Shown here piece by piece: positions 12,625 through 22,537 of a stretch of DNA of 64,000 nucleotides (position 1 is its first letter; the number at the start of each line of letters is the position of its first letter). Under the pieces are notes generated by a model. That model ran no database searches. It saw only the letters and a program-made list of their open reading frames with translations, and had not been told where the DNA came from. Location of the stretch: contig CM041199.1 of NCBI GenBank assembly GCA_023078555.1, positions 11,023,943-11,087,942 on the forward strand, given 5' to 3'. The stretch comes from Ulva prolifera (Eukaryota; Chlorophyta; Ulvophyceae; Ulvales; Ulvaceae). Both the position numbers and the translations under genes were made by a program.

Positions 12625-13676
12625 AACTAGAAGACGTGCGATATGGCACACAATCAAGGCTAATTGCCCGCTATCATATTGCATAAGTGATCCTGGGCAA
12701 AACTGTGTCCAGCGACATCGAATTGATGAATATCGATCGGTGTGCAGTGGCCCGCGAATCGTAACGCACGGAGGCTTCCACATTGTCATCGTGCAACTGG
12801 TACTATGCACTTATCATATGAAAGAGTACTTGCATTCAGCGAGATTGTGTTGAGCGGGGCGTTCGCGAGGGCTGCAACCTCACATTCATGCTTGCAGTGC
12901 GCTTTGCTTTACTGGCAACGCCACGTAACCAGAAGCTTTTGGCACACCATTTCGCGGCTGATATAATCAGATCTCACCATCGTGAAAACACTGTGGACAT
13001 GATCGTGGCTTTGCCACGGATGACAGCAGACAGCTTGGGCATTTTCGCAACAGCACGAACACACACGACACCTGGCATGTCCTGATTTGGCTGGAGTCGG
13101 CACTCGTATACATACCAAAGAGCTTTCTGTTATTCCTGACGTAGACTTCTCGCGCGCACGGAACCTATAGTGGATCTCTCCAACATACAGAGCATACGAT
13201 GGCCGCGCATGTATCTGTCTCACTGCAAGCGAACCAGTCACAGCATGGCATGCAGCAGCAGACTAACATAACTAGAGTTCACCAATTGGCTTAAGCCATA
13301 CACTTTAGCCTTTTCCGGCCTTGGATCTGGATTGTACTATCAATTCGTGCTGCGTTGCCGCGGAGCCATGGCATCACGGAGCGGACACGAGAGAGCCGGA
13401 TCATGGCAGACCGTGCCGCAAACCAGTCATGTGTACAAACTAAGTAACTAAGAACATTATTGTACGGTCTGTGCACAATGCTATGTCTCCTGCGTGCCAT
13501 GTCACCGTTCGCTGCGTCGCGTCCGAGCCACTATCATGAAGCCACGGGAGGCCAAGTGCTCCAGCGATCACCTTCGGAATGCTTCCTTGATCCATTAAAT
13601 GTACATATCTACTACTGTGGGCCTTCACGAGCCAAATTGAATCTGTTTCAGCACATTTAATATTTCAGTGCAGCTT
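12625..13676. other. Transposon interior, right part, no recognisable gene
   Basis: Unique sequence between the internal end-type cluster and the right end. The longest open frame is 110 codons on the minus strand (12909-13241), cysteine-rich near its middle but without a recognisable motif. Nothing else was seen. Confidence 0.55.
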
Positions 13677-13698
13677 GCGCACCCAACATGCTCACCCA
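13677..13698 (-). repeat. Right subterminal repeats
   Basis: GCGCACCCA (13677-13685) and GCTCACCCA (13690-13698) are the reverse complements of TGGGTGCGC and TGGGTGAGC found inside the left end. The two sides therefore carry the same motifs in mirror orientation, as expected for CACTA-type ends. Confidence 0.65.
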
Positions 13699-13728
13699 TG
13701 GGTGTGCATGCTGGTCGTCTGCCCTGTG
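13699..13728 (-). mobile_element. Right terminal inverted repeat
   Basis: Read on the minus strand it starts CACAGGGCAGACGACC and continues to TGCACACCCA, pairing with 9908-9937. It is followed by the second TG and then TAGCCACGCAACC of the satellite. Confidence 0.8.
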
Positions 13729-13730
13729 TG
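13729..13730 (+). mobile_element. Target site duplication, right TG
   Basis: Second TG, directly after CCTGTG and before TAGCCACGCAACC; pairs with 9906-9907. Confidence 0.75.
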
Positions 13731-14050
13731 TAGCCACGCAACCCCCCGCGCATCAAAAGGTACGTCGCCATCAACATTCCAAGATGTTGGGGGGTATGGG
13801 ATGTCCATCATTCATTGCGTATTTTCTGCAGACACCATGGAGTGGTGTGGTGCAAAAGTGCACATTTTCCACCAACCCATGTGAATGGACTTGGTTGTAC
13901 CCACGCACCCCCTGCGCATCAAAAGGTACGTCGCCATCAACATTCCAAGATGTTGGGGGGTATGGGATGTCCATCATTCATTGCGTATTTTCTGCAGACA
14001 CCATGGAGTGGTGTGGTGCAAAAGTGCACACTTTCCACCAACCCATGTGA

Positions 14051-14217
14051 ATGGACTTGGTTGTAGCCACGCAACCCCCCGCGCATCAAAAGGTACGTCC
14101 CCATGAACATTCAAAGATGTTGGGGGGTATGGGATGTCCATCATCCATTGCGTATTTTCTGCAGACACCATGGAGTGGTGTGGTGCAAAAGTGCACACTT
14201 TCCACCAACCCATGTGA
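14051..14217 (+). repeat. Reference type B monomer (167 bp)
   Basis: Phase chosen to begin at ATGGACTTGG. The order is: TTGTAGCCACGCAA, a run of six C, GCGCATCAAAAGGTACGT, GAACATTCAAAGATGTT, a run of six G, TATGGGATGTCCATCATCC, then GCGTATTTTCTGCAGACACC, ATGGAGTGGTGTGGTG, CAAAAGTGCACACTTTCC and ACCAACCCATGTGA. Common B variants are CATCAACATTCC for CATGAACATTC, GCAGCAAAAGG for GCATCAAAAGG, GCGTGG or GTAATGC in the ATGG segment, and AAATGCAC for AAGTGCAC. B is the most abundant type. Confidence 0.95.
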
Positions 14218-14272
14218 ATGGACTTGGTTGTAGCCACGCAACCCCCCGCGCATCAAAAGGTACGTCGCCATG

Positions 14273-14288
14273 AACATTCCAAGATGTT
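14273..14288 (+). repeat. Monomer dyad 1: AACAT-6 nt-ATGTT
   Basis: Perfect 5 bp inverted repeat, AACAT TCCAAG ATGTT, lying just before the six-G run. In monomers with CATCAACATTCC the stem extends to 6 bp (CAACAT/ATGTTG). It is present in most A, B and D monomers; those with CATTCAAAG keep the stem and change only the loop. Shown for one A monomer, representative of the array. Confidence 0.8.
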
Positions 14289-14353
14289 GGGGGGTATGGG
14301 ATGATTATCGTTCATTGCATATTTGCTGCTGACTCCCAGGAGTGGCGTGGGGC

Positions 14354-14369
14354 AAAAGTGCACACTTTT
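14354..14369 (+). repeat. Monomer dyad 2: AAAAGTG-CA-CACTTTT
   Basis: Perfect 7 bp inverted repeat with a two-base centre, AAAAGTGCACACTTTT. Intact in most A and C monomers. B and D monomers end CACTTTCC and keep 6 bp arms. It is among the most conserved segments across all four types. Variants such as AAATGCAC and AAGTGTAC break one arm in some B monomers. Confidence 0.85.
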
Positions 14370-15549
14370 CACCAACCATGTGAATGGACTTGGTTGTAGC
14401 CACGCAACCCCCCGCGCATCAAAAGGTACGTCCCCATGAACATTCAAAGATGTTGGGGGGTATGGGATGTCCATCATCCATTGCGTATTTTCTGCAGACA
14501 CCATGGAGTGGTGTGGTGCAAAAGTGCACACTTTCCACCAACCCATGTGAATGGACTTGGATGTAGCCACGCAACCCCCCGCGCATCAAAAGGTACGTCC
14601 CCATGAACATTCAAAGATGTTGGGGGGTATGGGATGTCCATCATCCATTGCGTATTTTCTGCAGACACCATGGAGTGGTGTGGTGCAAAAGTGCACACTT
14701 TCCACCAACCCATGTGAATGGACTTGGTTGTAGCCACGCAACCCCCCGCGCATCAAAAGGTACGTCGCCATGAACATTCCAAGATGTTGGGGGGTATGGG
14801 ATGATTATCGTTCATTGCATATTTGCTGCTAACTTCCAGGAGTGGCGTGGAACAAAAGTGCACACTTTTCACCAACCATGTGAATGGACTTGGTTGTAGC
14901 CACGCAACCCCCCGCGCATCAAAAGGTACGTCGCCATCAACATTCCAAGATGTTGGGGGGTATGGGATGTCCATCATTCATTGCGTATTTTCTGCAGACA
15001 CCATGGAGTGGTGTGGTGCAAAAGTGCACACTTTCCACCAACCCATGTGAATGGACTTGGTTGTAGCCACGCAACCCCCCGCGCATCAAAAGGTACGTCC
15101 CCATGAACATTCAAAGATGTTGGGGGGTATGGGATGTCCATCATCCATTGCGTATTTTCTGCAGACACCATGGAGTGGTGTGGTGCAAAAGTGCACACTT
15201 TCCACCAACCCATGTGAATGGACTTGGTTGTAGCCACGCAACCCCCCGCGCATCAAAAGGTACGTCGCCATGAACATTCCAAGATGTTGGGGGGTATGGG
15301 ATGATTATCGTTCATTGCATATTTGCTGCTGACTCCCAGGAGTGGCGTGGGGCAAAAGTGCACACTTTTCACCAACCATGTGAATGGACTTGGTTGTAGC
15401 CACGCAACCCCCCGCGCATGAAAAGGTACGTCGCCATGAACATTCCAAGATGTTGGGGGGTATGGGATGATTATCATTCATTGCATATTTGCTGGTGACT
15501 CCCAGGAGTGGCGTGGGGCAAAAGTGCACACTTTTCACCAACCATGTGA

Positions 15550-15714
15550 ATGGACTTGGCTATAGACAAGCATACCCCCGCGCACCATAGGGAAGTTGCC
15601 AGAAACATCCTTTGATTCTGAAAGATCTAGGACGTCAAGTATGCATTTCACAGTTGTTGCTAACTTCCAGGAGTGGCGTGGAACAAAAGTGCACACTTTT
15701 CACCAACCATGTGA
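15550..15714 (+). repeat. Reference type C monomer (165 bp), diverged core
   Basis: Begins ATGGACTTGGCTATAGAC, then AAGCATACCCCCGCGCACC, ATAGGGAAGTTGCCAGAAAC, ATCCTTTGATTCTGAAAG, ATCTAGGACGTCAAGTATGC, ATTTCACAGTTGTTGCTAAC, TTCCAGGAGTGGCGTGGAAC and AAAAGTGCACACTTTTCACC. Its ends match type A closely, while the middle of roughly 100 bp has only scattered similarity to A or B. It is therefore an old diverged or composite member of the family. Two linked subtypes exist: TGCATTGCACAG with AACTCC, and TGCATTTCACAG with AACTTCC. Confidence 0.93.
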
Positions 15715-15881
15715 ATGGACTTGGTTGTAGCCACGCAACCCCCTGCGCAGCAAAAGGTACGTCGCCATCAACATTCCAAGATGTTGGGGGGTATGGGATG
15801 TCCATCATTCATTGCGTATTTTCTGCAGACACCATGGAGTGGTGTAATGCAAAAGTGCACACTTTCCACCAACCCATGTGA

Positions 15882-16047
15882 ACGGACTTGGTTGCAGCCA
15901 CGCAACCCCCCGCACATCAAAGGTACGACTACATGAACATTCCAAGATGTTCGGGGGCATGGGATGTCCATCATTCATTGCGTATTTTCTGCAGACACCA
16001 TGGAGTGGTGTGGTGCAAAAGTGCACACTTTCCACCAACCCATGTGA
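15882..16047 (+). repeat. Reference type D monomer (166 bp)
   Basis: B-like unit marked by ACGGACTTGGTTGCAGCC at the start and CGCACATCAAAGGTACGACT in place of CGCGCATCAAAAGGTACGTC; the lost A makes it one base shorter than B. Two forms occur: GTACGACTACATG usually with GGGGGGCATGGG, and GTACGATGACATG usually with GGGGGGTATGGG. D units usually follow a B unit that carries GTAATGCAAAAG, so the two behave as a linked dimer within higher-order repeats (for example near 4.0, 7.4, 21.2, 27.2 and 43.7 kb). Confidence 0.9.
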
Positions 16048-16374
16048 ATGGACTTGGTTGTAGCCACGCAACCCCCCGCGCATCAAAAGGTACGTCGACA
16101 TGAACATTCAAAGATGTTGGGGGGTATGGGATGTCCATCATTCATTGCGTATTTTCTGCAGACACCATGGCGTGGTGTGGTGCAAAAGTGCACACTTTCC
16201 ACCAACCCATGTGAATGGACTTGGTTGTAGCCACGCAACCCCCCGCGCATCAAAAGGTACGTCGCCATGAACATTCAAAGATGTTGGGGGGTATGAGATG
16301 TCCATCATTCATTGCGTATTTTCTGCAGACACCATGGAGTGGTGTGGTGCAAAAATGCACACTTTCCACCAACC

Positions 16375-18893
16375 CATGTGAATGGACTTGGTTGTACCCA
16401 CGCACCCCCTGCGCATCAAAAGGTACGTCGCCATCAACATTCCAAGATGTTGGGGGGTATGGGATGTCCATCATTCATTGCGTATTTTCTGCAGACACCA
16501 TGGAGTGGTGTGGTGCAAAAGTGCACACTTTCCACCAACCCATGTGAATGGACTTGGTTGTAGCCACGCAACCCCCCGCGCATCAAAAGGTACGTCCCCA
16601 TGAACATTCAAAGATGTTGGGGGGTATGGGATGTCCATCATCCATTGCGTATTTTCTGCAGACACCATGGAGTGGTGTGGTGCAAAAGTGCACACTTTCC
16701 ACCAACCCATGTGAATGGACTTGGTTGTAGCCACGCAACCCCCCGCGCATCAAAAGGTACGTCGCCATGAACATTCCAAGATGTTGGGGGGTATGGGATG
16801 ATTATCGTTCATTGCATATTTGCTGCTGACTCCCAGGAGTGGCGTGGGGCAAAAGTGCACACTTTTCACCAACCATGTGAATGGACTTGGTTGTAGCCAC
16901 GCAACCCCCCGCGCATCAAAAGGTACGTCCCCATGAACATTCAAAGATGTTGGGGGGTATGGGATGTCCATCATCCATTGCGTATTTTCTGCAGACACCA
17001 TGGAGTGGTGTGGTGCAAAAGTGCACACTTTCCACCAACCCATGTGAATGGACTTGGATGTAGCCACGCAACCCCCCGCGCATCAAAAGGTACGTCCCCA
17101 TGAACATTCAAAGATGTTGGGGGGTATGGGATGTCCATCATCCATTGCGTATTTTCTGCAGACACCATGGAGTGGTGTGGTGCAAAAGTGCACACTTTCC
17201 ACCAACCCATGTGAATGGACTTGGTTGTAGCCACGCAACCCCCCGCGCATCAAAAGGTACGTCGCCATGAACATTCCAAGATGTTGGGGGGTATGGGATG
17301 ATTATCGTTCATTGCATATTTGCTGCTAACTTCCAGGAGTGGCGTGGAACAAAAGTGCACACTTTTCACCAACCATGTGAATGGACTTGGTTGTAGCCAC
17401 GCAACCCCCCGCGCATCAAAAGGTACGTCGCCATCAACATTCCAAGATGTTGGGGGGTATGGGATGTCCATCATTCATTGCGTATTTTCTGCAGACACCA
17501 TGGAGTGGTGTGGTGCAAAAGTGCACACTTTCCACCAACCCATGTGAATGGACTTGGTTGTAGCCACGCAACCCCCCGCGCATCAAAAGGTACGTCCCCA
17601 TGAACATTCAAAGATGTTGGGGGGTATGGGATGTCCATCATCCATTGCGTATTTTCTGCAGACACCATGGAGTGGTGTGGTGCAAAAGTGCACACTTTCC
17701 ACCAACCCATGTGAATGGACTTGGTTGTAGCCACGCAACCCCCCGCGCATCAAAAGGTACGTCGCCATGAACATTCCAAGATGTTGGGGGGTATGGGATG
17801 ATTATCGTTCATTGCATATTTGCTGCTGACTCCCAGGAGTGGCGTGGGGCAAAAGTGCACACTTTTCACCAACCATGTGAATGGACTTGGTTGTAGCCAC
17901 GCAACCCCCCGCGCATGAAAAGGTACGTCGCCATGAACATTCCAAGATGTTGGGGGGTATGGGATGATTATCATTCATTGCATATTTGCTGGTGACTCCC
18001 AGGAGTGGCGTGGGGCAAAAGTGCACACTTTTCACCAACCATGTGAATGGACTTGGCTATAGACAAGCATACCCCCGCGCACCATAGGGAAGTTGCCAGA
18101 AACATCCTTTGATTCTGAAAGATCTAGGACGTCAAGTATGCATTTCACAGTTGTTGCTAACTTCCAGGAGTGGCGTGGAACAAAAGTGCACACTTTTCAC
18201 CAACCATGTGAATGGACTTGGTTGTAGCCACGCAACCCCCTGCGCAGCAAAAGGTACGTCGCCATCAACATTCCAAGATGTTGGGGGGTATGGGATGTCC
18301 ATCATTCATTGCGTATTTTCTGCAGACACCATGGAGTGGTGTAATGCAAAAGTGCACACTTTCCACCAACCCATGTGAACGGACTTGGTTGCAGCCACGC
18401 AACCCCCCGCACATCAAAGGTACGACTACATGAACATTCCAAGATGTTCGGGGGCATGGGATGTCCATCATTCATTGCGTATTTTCTGCAGACACCATGG
18501 AGTGGTGTGGTGCAAAAGTGCACACTTTCCACCAACCCATGTGAATGGACTTGGTTGTAGCCACGCAACCCCCCGCGCATCAAAAGGTACGTCGACATGA
18601 ACATTCAAAGATGTTGGGGGGTATGGGATGTCCATCATTCATTGCGTATTTTCTGCAGACACCATGGCGTGGTGTGGTGCAAAAGTGCACACTTTCCACC
18701 AACCCATGTGAATGGACTTGGTTGTAGCCACGCAACCCCCCGCGCATCAAAAGGTACGTCGCCATGAACATTCAAAGATGTTGGGGGGTATGAGATGTCC
18801 ATCATTCATTGCGTATTTTCTGCAGACACCATGGAGTGGTGTGGTGCAAAAATGCACACTTTCCACCAACCCATGTGAATGGACTTGGTTGTA
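16375..18893 (+). repeat. Higher-order repeat, 2,497 bp, copy 2
   Basis: Second copy, extending about 20 bp into a third before diverging at TTGTAGCC against TTGTACCC (18894). Part of the same unit reappears near 19060-19740, shifted by 1,331 bp, showing that amplification boundaries differ between events. Confidence 0.9.
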
Positions 18894-21540
18894 GCCACGC
18901 AACCCCCCGCGCAGCAAAAGGTACGTTGCCATCAACATTCCAAGATGTTGGGGGGTATGGGATGTCCATCATCCATTGCGTATTTTCTGCAGACACCATG
19001 GAGTGGTGTGGTGCAAAAGTGCACACTTTCCACCAACCCATGTGAATGGACTTGGTTGTAGCCACGCAACCCCCCGCGCATCAAAAGGTACGTCGCCATG
19101 AACATTCCAAGATGTTGGGGGGTATGGGATGATTATCGTTCATTGCATATTTGCTGCTGACTCCCAGGAGTGGCGTGGGGCAAAAGTGCACACTTTTCAC
19201 CAACCATGTGAATGGACTTGGTTGTAGCCACGCAACCCCCCGCGCATGAAAAGGTACGTCGCCATGAACATTCCAAGATGTTGGGGGGTATGGGATGATT
19301 ATCATTCATTGCATATTTGCTGGTGACTCCCAGGAGTGGCGTGGGGCAAAAGTGCACACTTTTCACCAACCATGTGAATGGACTTGGCTATAGACAAGCA
19401 TACCCCCGCGCACCATAGGGAAGTTGCCAGAAACATCCTTTGATTCTGAAAGATCTAGGACGTCAAGTATGCATTTCACAGTTGTTGCTAACTTCCAGGA
19501 GTGGCGTGGAACAAAAGTGCACACTTTTCACCAACCATGTGAATGGACTTGGTTGTAGCCACGCAACCCCCCGCGCAGCAAAAGGTACGTCGCCATCAAC
19601 ATTCCAAGATGTTGGGGGGTATGGGATGTCCATCATTCATTGCGTATTTTCTGCAGACACCATGGAGTGGTGTAATGCAAAAGTGCACACTTTCCACCAA
19701 CCCATGTGAACGGACTTGGTTGCAGCCACGCAACCCCCCGCACATCAAAGGTACGATGACATGAACATTCCAAGATGTTGGGGGGTATGGGATGTCCATC
19801 ATTCATTGCGTATTTTCTGCAGACACCATGGAGTGGTGTGGTGCAAAAATGCACACTTTCCACCAACCCATGTGAATGGACTTGGTTGTAGCCACGCAAC
19901 CCCCCGCGCAGCAAAAGGTACGTTGCCATCAACATTCCAAGATGTTGGGGGGTTTGGGATGTCCATCATTCATTGCGTATTTTCTGCAGACACCATGGAG
20001 TGGTGTGGTGCAAAAGTGCACACTTTCCACCAACCCATGTGAATGGACTTGGTTGTAGCCACGCAACCCCCCGCGCAGCAAAAGGTACGTTGCCATCAAC
20101 ATTCCAAGATGTTGGGGGGTTTGGGATGTCCATCATTCATTGCGTATTTTCTGCAGACACCATGGAGTGGTGTGGTGCAAAAGTGCACACTTTCCACCAA
20201 CCCATGTGAATGGACTTGGTTGTAGCCACGCAACCCCCCGCGCATCAAAAGGTACGTCCCCATGAACATTCAAAGATGTTGGGGGGTATGGGATGTCCAT
20301 CATCCATTGCGTATTTTCTGCAGACACCATGGCGTGGTGTGGTGCAAAAGTGCACACTTTCCACCAACCCATGTGAATGGACTTGGTTGTAGCCACGCAA
20401 CCCCCCGCGCATCAAAAGGTACGTCGCCATGAACATTCAAAGATGTTGGGGGGTATGAGATGTCCATCATTCATTGCGTATTTTCTGCAGACACCATGGA
20501 GTGGTGTGGTGCAAAAATGCACACTTTCCACCAACCCATGTGAATGGACTTGGTTGTAGCCACGCAACCCCCCGCGCAGCAAAAGGTACGTTGCCATCAA
20601 CATTCCAAGATGTTGGGGGGTATGGGATGTCCATCATTCATTGCGTATTTTCTGCAGACACCATGGAGTGGTGTGGTGCAAAAGTGCACACTTTCCACCA
20701 ACCCATGTGAATGGACTTGGTTGTAGCCACGCAACCCCCCGCGCATCAAAAGGTACGTCCCCATGAACATTCAAAGATGTTGGGGGGTATGGGATGATTA
20801 TCGTTCATTGCATATTTGCTGGTGACTCCCAGGAGTGGCGTGGGGCAAAAGTGCACACTTTTCACCAACCATGTGAATGGACTTGGCTATAGACAAGCAT
20901 ACCCCCGCGCACCATAGGGAAGTTGCCAGAAACATCCTTTGATTCTGAAAGATCTAGGACGTCAAGTATGCATTTCACAGTTGTTGCTAACTTCCAGGAG
21001 TGGCGTGGAACAAAAGTGCACACTTTTCACCAACCATGTGAATGGACTTGGTTGTAGCCACGCAACCCCCCGCGCAGCAAAAGGTACGTCGCCATCAACA
21101 TTCCAAGATGTTGGGGGGTATGGGATGTCCATCATTCATTGCGTATTTTCTGCAGACACCATGGAGTGGTGTAATGCAAAAGTGCACACTTTCCACCAAC
21201 CCATGTGAACGGACTTGGTTGCAGCCACGCAACCCCCCGCACATCAAAGGTACGATGACATGAACATTCTAAGATGTTGGGGGGTATGGGATGTCCATCA
21301 TTCATTGCGTATTTTCTGCAGACACCATGGAGTGGTGTAATGCAAAAGTGCACACTTTCCACCAACCCATGTGAACGGACTTGGTTGCAGCCACGCAACC
21401 CCCCGCACATCAAAGGTACGACTACATGAACATTCCAAGATGTTGGGGGGCATGGGATGTCCATCATTCATTGCGTATTTTCTGCAGACACCATGGAGTG
21501 GTGTGGTGCAAAAGTGCACACTTTCCACCAACCCATGTGA

Positions 21541-22537
21541 ATGGACTTGGTTGTAGCCACGCAACCCCCCGCGCATCAAAAGGTACGTCGACATGAACAT
21601 TCAAAGATGTTGGGGGGTATGGGATGTCCATCATTCATTGCGTATTTTCTGCAGACACCATGGAGTGGTGTAATGCAAAAGTGCACACTTTCCACCAACC
21701 CATGTGAACGGACTTGGTTGCAGCCACGCAACCCCCCGCACATCAAAGGTACGATGACATGAACATTCTAAGATGTTGGGGGGTATGGGATGTCCATCAT
21801 TCATTGCGTATTTTCTGCAGACACCATGGCGTGGTGTGGTGCAAAAGTGCACACTTTCCACCAACCCATGTGAATGGACTTGGTTGTAGCCACGCAACCC
21901 CCCGCGCATGAAAAGGTACGTCGCCATGAACATTCCAAGATGTTGGGGGGTATGGGATGATTATCATTCATTGCATATTTGCTGGTGACTCCCAGGAGTG
22001 GCGTGGGGCAAAAGTGCACACTTTTCACCAACCATGTGAATGGACTTGGCTATAGACAAGCATACCCCCGCGCACCATAGGGAAGTTGCCAGAAACATCC
22101 TTTGATTCTGAAAGATCTAGGACGTCAAGTATGCATTTCACAGTTGTTGCTAACTTCCAGGAGTGGCGTGGAACAAAAGTGCACACTTTTCACCAACCAT
22201 GTGAATGGACTTGGTTGTAGCCACGCAACCCCCCGCGCAGCAAAAGGTACGTCGCCATCAACATTCCAAGATGTTGGGGGGTATGGGATGTCCATCATTC
22301 ATTGCGTATTTTCTGCAGACACCATGGAGTGGTGTAATGCAAAAGTGCACACTTTCCACCAACCCATGTGAACGGACTTGGTTGCAGCCACGCAACCCCC
22401 CGCACATCAAAGGTACGATGACATGAACATTCTAAGATGTTGGGGGGTATGGGATGTCCATCATTCATTGCGTATTTTCTGCAGACACCATGGCGTGGTG
22501 TGGTGCAAAAGTGCACACTTTCCACCAACCCATGTGA
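21541..22537 (+). repeat. Higher-order repeat, 997 bp, copy 1
   Basis: Six-monomer unit with B (GTCGACATG), D (GTACGATGACATG with CATTCTAAG), B, A (GCTGGTGAC) and C (TGCATTTCAC) members. It is followed directly by a copy at 22538. The CATTCTAAG mark is confined to about 21.2-24.4 kb. Confidence 0.85.

Larger units (their letters stand above)
9908..13728. mobile_element. Non-autonomous CACTA/EnSpm-like DNA transposon (3,821 bp)
   Basis: The only non-satellite DNA in the window. Seen: ends CACAGG and CCTGTG; terminal inverted repeats matching at 22 of 30 positions, including a perfect TGCACACCCA block at bases 21-30; TG duplicated at the target; and, inside both ends, short repeats related to TGGGTGAGC and GGGTGCGC in opposite orientations. 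Known: CACTA (EnSpm) elements have CACTA- or CACAG-like termini, subterminal repeats bound by their transposase, and usually a 3 bp (sometimes 2 bp) target duplication. Missing: any recognisable transposase. The longest open frame is 130 codons and resembles nothing I know, so it would depend on an autonomous relative. Mirage or Chapaev-type relatives of the CMC group are alternatives. Orientation is undetermined. Confidence 0.8.
14218..14383 (+). repeat. Reference type A monomer (166 bp)
   Basis: Same phase as the B reference. It shares the first half with B (TTGTAGCCACGCAA, six C, GCGCATCAAAAGGTACGT, six G), then diverges to GATTATCGTTCATTGC, ATATTTGCTGCTGACTCCC, AGGAGTGGCGTGGGGC, AAAAGTGCACACTTTTCACC and AACCATGTGA. 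It is one base shorter than B because it has AACCATG where B has AACCCATG, plus small internal differences. Two main variants exist: ATTATCATTC or ATTATCGTTC, and GCTGCTGAC or GCTGGTGAC. Confidence 0.95.
13878..16374 (+). repeat. Higher-order repeat, 2,497 bp, copy 1
   Basis: Fifteen-monomer unit starting at the rare GTACCCACGCACCCC variant (13897) and including one C monomer (15550) and its D neighbour (15882). The copy that follows at 16375 appears identical over the parts I compared, including private marks such as GGACTTGGATGTAGCC near 14558 and 17055, and GATGTTCGGGGGC near 15950 and 18447. Confidence 0.9.

Noticed and set aside
12909-13241. Cysteine-rich 110-codon minus-strand open frame in the transposon
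   Set aside because: The cysteine cluster has no zinc-finger or other known spacing, and nothing supports expression.
9908-13728. LTR retroelement or LINE as the identity of the insertion
   Set aside because: No long direct repeats at the ends, no poly-A tail, no reverse transcriptase or integrase-like frame. The ends are inverted, not direct.
14142-14180. Start-like context CACCATGG in type B monomers
   Set aside because: The frame from this ATG closes within about 15 codons at ATGTGA, so it opens no useful reading frame.
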